Shown: positions 60,832-64,000 of the stretch, in pieces
How the letters are laid out: each line of letters starts with the position of its first letter
Position numbering within the stretch: position 1 is the first letter of the stretch
Assembly (NCBI GenBank): GCA_023665905.1
Contig: JAMPDA010000001.1
Coordinates: 186,001 to 250,000 of the forward strand
Reading direction: 5' to 3'
DNA length: 64,000 bases
Source of the DNA: Roseburia sp.
GTDB taxonomy: Bacteria > Bacillota > Clostridia > Christensenellales > Pumilibacteraceae
Notes under the pieces: generated by a model
Told to the model about the DNA's origin: nothing
The model's database searches: none
What the model saw: the letters and a program-made list of their open reading frames with translations, nothing else
Program-made: the position numbers and the translations under genes

Positions 60832-62805
60832 TCAATTCATTGTGACGGAACGTATAAATTCCGGACTTTTGAGCGATCTCGTTATAGACGGCGACGAGCT
60901 TCCGTCGGATATAAGGTCGTCGGAAAGCGCGCGCGCACGTTCTATTGTTTCGCCGTCTATCTCGAGCGTGCCGTTGCCGTGCTGTCTTAGCCCGACAAAA
61001 TCGCCTGCGCCGCGCAAACGAAAATCGAGCTCGGACACCGAAAATCCGTCCGTCACCGAGCAGAACATTTTAAGTCTTTCGTTGCTCTCTGGCGTGCCGT
61101 TTTCGCTCAGCAAAAAGCAGTACGATTCTTTTGTGCCGCGCCCTACTCTGCCGCGGATCTGATGCAGTTGCGACAACCCGAACCGCTCCGCGTCGTAAAT
61201 GACTACGGTGGTAGCCTCCGGCACGTCTATACCCACTTCGACAACGGTCGTCGAAACCAACACTTTGAGCTTTCCCGACTTGAAATCCGCCATGACTTCC
61301 GACTTTTCCGCGTCCTTCATTTTTCCGTGGACACAGCCGGTAACGCTGCCGAGCGGAGTTTTTTTAAGCTCCGCAAAAACGCTCTCGACGCTCGTCGGCT
61401 CGCCATCGACTGCGTCTATCCTCGGACATATTATATAAGTGCGCTCGTCTAATGCGGCGCGTTCGCTTATGTAGCCGTACATTCCGCGCACTTTTGCCGG
61501 CGGCACTACGGCGGTATGTATTTTAGGGCGGTTTGACGGAAGAGCGCGTATATCTATCTGGCGCAGTTCACCGTACAGCGACAGTGCGAGCGTGCGCGGT
61601 ATAGGCGTCGCCGTCATAACTATCATATCCGTTTTTTTGCCTTTATTTTCGAGCTTGGCGCGCTGGTTGACGCCGAACCTTTGCTGTTCGTCCACTATTA
61701 CGAGGCGAAGATCGTAAAAATCTATATTTTCGCTTATCAGCGACTGTGTGCCGACAATACAGCTCGCCGCACCGTATCTTATATTGAACAGCGCCGCCTC
61801 GCGCTGTTTGACGTTCATGGAAGCGCATAAAAGCTGCGTCTTTACGCCGAGCGGCTCCAAAATTTTGATCATTGTTTCGTAATGCTGTCTGGCAAGCACT
61901 TCCGTCGGCGCCATGATTGCCGACTGATAACCGCTCATGGCGGCATAGTACATAGCGCACAGTGCCACGACGGTTTTGCCGCAACCGACCTCGCCCTGCA
62001 CGAGCAGATTTGTCAACTTGTCCGATCGCATCGACGAAATTATGCCGTCGATAGCATTCGTCTGATCGGCAGTCAGCTCGAACGGCAGACTTTTGCGGAA
62101 ATTCTCAACGAATTGCAACGGCGCATTGTATTTATGATCGCGTTTATCGTCTTTAAGCAACTTGTATGACGTTATGACATAGCACAGATTTTCCACGGCG
62201 ACGGACTTCTTGGCTTCCGCAAGCAACCTTGCGTCGGTCGGAGCATGCACTGCCTGTAACGCCGATTGAAGCGGCATCAGCCCGTGCTTTTGCGCGAGCG
62301 CGCTCGGAACATAGCTGTTGACCTTGACGTTTTTTAAAGCGACGTTCACCGCCGACGCGAACGTGCGCGACGGTATTGCCGTCTTATATATCGGCACGAT
62401 ATCCCCGTCGCCCTCGATCGGCGGCATCAGCGTGGGATTTACGAGCTGAATGACGCTTTTGAATTTTTTTACCCTGCCGCAAACGTAAACCCTGTCGCCC
62501 ACGACGAGATTGCGCGCCGCAAACGGCTGATTGAACCAGGAACAGCGGACAGTTACGCCGTTATTCGCAAAAGCGCACGACACTACGGACAATCCGCGGC
62601 GAATAAATCTTCTCGACGCGGGCGAAACGACCTCGCCCAAAAACGAGATCTCGTCGCCCTCGCGAACATTTTTATCGATCTTGAAGTCTTTGAATATGTA
62701 CTTGTCGGGAAAACGCAACAGCAAATCCGACGGAGTGTATATCCCCATCGAATTGAGCGCCTGAACGCGCTTTGCGCCTATGCCTTTTATCTCGTTAAGT
62801 TCCAA
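60832..62805 (-). CDS. recG: ATP-dependent DNA helicase RecG
   Basis: A branch-migration helicase for stalled forks, 657 residues. It has the N-terminal helix-hairpin-helix-like start MELNEIKGIGAKRVQALNSM, the OB wedge domain, Walker A VQGEVGCGKTVV, the DEQQ box in VIVDEQQRFGVNQR (usually DEQH), TATPIPRTLALSLYG, and the motif VI QIRGRVGRG. The start codon is TTG with a weak AGG upstream, directly preceded by a GC-rich hairpin. It lies 26 bases into the gap after yloV and 62 bases before comEC. Confidence 0.95.
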   Translation of the reverse strand: MELNEIKGIGAKRVQALNSMGIYTPSDLLLRFPDKYIFKDFKIDKNVREGDEISFLGEVVSPASRRFIRRGLSVVSCAFANNGVTVRCSWFNQPFAARNLVVGDRVYVCGRVKKFKSVIQLVNPTLMPPIEGDGDIVPIYKTAIPSRTFASAVNVALKNVKVNSYVPSALAQKHGLMPLQSALQAVHAPTDARLLAEAKKSVAVENLCYVITSYKLLKDDKRDHKYNAPLQFVENFRKSLPFELTADQTNAIDGIISSMRSDKLTNLLVQGEVGCGKTVVALCAMYYAAMSGYQSAIMAPTEVLARQHYETMIKILEPLGVKTQLLCASMNVKQREAALFNIRYGAASCIVGTQSLISENIDFYDLRLVIVDEQQRFGVNQRAKLENKGKKTDMIVMTATPIPRTLALSLYGELRQIDIRALPSNRPKIHTAVVPPAKVRGMYGYISERAALDERTYIICPRIDAVDGEPTSVESVFAELKKTPLGSVTGCVHGKMKDAEKSEVMADFKSGKLKVLVSTTVVEVGIDVPEATTVVIYDAERFGLSQLHQIRGRVGRGTKESYCFLLSENGTPESNERLKMFCSVTDGFSVSELDFRLRGAGDFVGLRQHGNGTLEIDGETIERARALSDDLISDGSSSPSITRSLKSPEFIRSVTMN

Positions 62806-62815
62806 AACTACCTAA

Positions 62816-62853
62816 CCGCCGCACAAACCGAGCGTTTTCGGCGTGTGCGGCGG
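62816..62853 (-). other. GC-rich hairpin before recG
   Basis: Minus strand: CCGCCGCACA, 18 bases, TGTGCGGCGG, a perfect 10-bp stem, 12 bases beyond the yloV stop. It is followed by TTAGGTAGTTTTG, so it is not a standard terminator, and it ends 10 bases before the recG TTG start. Confidence 0.6.
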
Positions 62854-62865
62854 CGTGTATATATT

Positions 62866-63999
62866 TTACTCAAGCGACACGATGAAGTAGTAAAGCGGCT
62901 GTCCGCCGTAATGCACATCGACGTCGCAGTCGGTATACTTTTTGGTGATGTCGGCGGCGATGGCGTTGGCGTCCTCTTCCTTTACGTCGTTGCCGAAGTA
63001 CAGGGAGATACAGCTTACGTCGTCGTCCATCATTTTGTCAATGAGCTGCTCGGTGACGTCGCTCACGCTGTCGCCCTTTGCGACGATGTCTTTCGCGTCC
63101 ATGCCTATGATGTCGCCCTCGTTGAGGTCGAAATCGCCTATCTGAGTGCTGCGCACGGCATACGTGACCGAGCCCGAACGCACCGCGGTGAGCGCGTCGT
63201 TCATGTTTTTGAGGTTGCCGTCCACCGTATCTTCCGGATTAAACGCCAAAACGGCGGAAAGTCCCTGCGGAATATTGGCGGTGGGTATGACGTGAATGGT
63301 GCGCTTTGAAAGCGCTTTTGCCTGGTTTGCGGCGAGAACGATATTTTTGTTGTTGGGGAACACGAATACGTCTTTTGCCTTTACCGCGTCGCACGCCTTG
63401 GCTATATCGTCGGCGGACGGGTTCATCGTCTGACCGCCCTCGATGATGTTGTCCACAAGCAGGTCTTTGAATATGGCGGTCAAACCGTCGCCGGCACAGA
63501 CAGACACAAGACCGAACGGCTTGAGATCTTCCTGCTGCTTGTTTTTGAGCTCGCGATTTTGCTGGAGCATGTTCTCGATCTTGAGGTGGTCGAGCTCGCC
63601 GAGCTCGAGCGCGTAAGTAAGCACCTGCCCGGGCGCGTTGGAGTGGACGTGCACCTTTACCATGGAAAGGTCGCCTATAACCAAAACGCAATCGCCTATG
63701 TTCATGAGCTTTTCTCTGAAAAGGTCGATATCCGCTTCGGTCGTCTTTTTATAGATATTGACGATAAAGAACTCCGTGCAGTACGCGAACTCTATTTCCG
63801 CGAGATCGTTGTAATTGAAGTGCGCCTGCTCGTCGTACGGGCTGTCCGACCCGTCGGCTTTGTACGAATCGTCGAACTCTATGGAGAAATCCTCTTCCTG
63901 CCCGAGCAACACGTTCAAAAATCCCTGCAATAAAATCAAAAGACCTCTGCCGCCCGCGTCCACGACGCCCGCTTTTTTGAGTACGGGCAACATCTCTGG
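62866..63999 (-). CDS. YloV-like DAK2/DegV-type kinase family protein (cut by right edge)
   Basis: The C-terminal 378 or so residues of a YloV-family protein; the N terminus lies beyond the window. The first visible part, PEMLPVLKKAGVVDAGGRGL, is the end of the DhaL/DAK2 domain; next come the CTEFFI and GDCVLVIGDLSMVKVHVHSN middle region and the C-terminal DegV-like part with FPNNKNIVLAANQAK and IPQGLSAVLAFNPE. In some Firmicutes the homologue (FakA) is a fatty-acid kinase subunit with FakB, which is a plausible role. It precedes recG, a common order. Confidence 0.9.
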   Translation of the reverse strand, partial: PEMLPVLKKAGVVDAGGRGLLILLQGFLNVLLGQEEDFSIEFDDSYKADGSDSPYDEQAHFNYNDLAEIEFAYCTEFFIVNIYKKTTEADIDLFREKLMNIGDCVLVIGDLSMVKVHVHSNAPGQVLTYALELGELDHLKIENMLQQNRELKNKQQEDLKPFGLVSVCAGDGLTAIFKDLLVDNIIEGGQTMNPSADDIAKACDAVKAKDVFVFPNNKNIVLAANQAKALSKRTIHVIPTANIPQGLSAVLAFNPEDTVDGNLKNMNDALTAVRSGSVTYAVRSTQIGDFDLNEGDIIGMDAKDIVAKGDSVSDVTEQLIDKMMDDDVSCISLYFGNDVKEEDANAIAADITKKYTDCDVDVHYGGQPLYYFIVSLE

Positions 64000-64000
64000 C

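Overview
The window is about 64 kb of bacterial chromosome with balanced base composition, almost entirely core housekeeping genes packed into long co-directional operons on the minus strand. Gene content points to a Clostridia-type Firmicute, probably an uncultured or gut lineage: a SCIFF peptide with its radical SAM maturase next to yajC and secDF, HemZ, GerW/YtfJ, a YtxC-like protein, DUF2953, the IspH-S1 fusion, two Spo0A-effector-like proteins, a PhoPR-like two-component pair, a Rel(p)ppGpp enzyme and the YloV-recG and infC-rpmI-rplT blocks. The sporulation-type genes suggest a spore-forming ancestry, but the window alone does not prove sporulation. No prophage, insertion sequence or CRISPR array was seen; the species was not identified.

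Layout from left to right. 1-619 (+): end of a class A penicillin-binding protein. 656-6778 (-): HIT protein, two Spo0A-C-like proteins, response regulator, histidine kinase, small membrane protein, cysteine desulfurase and ThiI, read from one promoter. 6913-16056 (-): miaB-mutS-mutL-miaA-ynbB-like-eno, ending in a strong terminator. 16167-22646 (-): recJ-rel-metallohydrolase-hemZ. 22718-28395 (-): yajC, TIGR04086 protein, SCIFF peptide, SCIFF maturase, secD, secF. 28484-29236 (-): YtxC-like protein. 29415-29732 (+): tRNA-Val, tRNA-Cys, tRNA-Leu. 29904-30620 (+): an iron-sulfur/flavin-type oxidoreductase. 30679-33658 (-): ABC exporter with two operator-like palindromes upstream. 33883-38158 (-): orphan zinc-ribbon protein, small M19 dipeptidase, purB, flavodoxin.

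38296-48688 (-) is a ten-gene array: acyl-CoA carboxyltransferase, OadG, biotin carrier, OadB, OadA, SurE, BaiN-like flavoprotein, a chorismate mutase-cytidylate kinase fusion, PlsC and IspH-S1. It starts at a good sigma-A promoter and ends at a strong terminator. 48818-55681 (-): yebC-lysA-site-2 protease-scpA-scpB-DUF2953-gerW-dacF-rluB from a perfect consensus promoter. 55753-55861 is a cluster of inverted repeats. 55876-57902 (-): infC (AUU start behind a terminator/antiterminator leader), rpmI, rplT, and a TrmH-family methyltransferase. 58088-58669 (+): lipoprotein. 58679-63999 (-): yloV (cut by the window edge), recG, comEC.

The observations most worth a second look are the AroH-Cmk fusion; the paired receiver-less Spo0A-C-like proteins in front of a two-component system; a SCIFF peptide with a seventh cysteine and a basic tail; the joint presence of both transcarboxylase catalytic subunits with the Na+-pump subunits; several hairpins that cover start regions (eno, TIGR04086, rluB, recG); and the tandem palindromes before the ABC exporter. 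Most gene starts were moved from the longest open frame to the first codon with a Shine-Dalgarno sequence or to a stop/start overlap.
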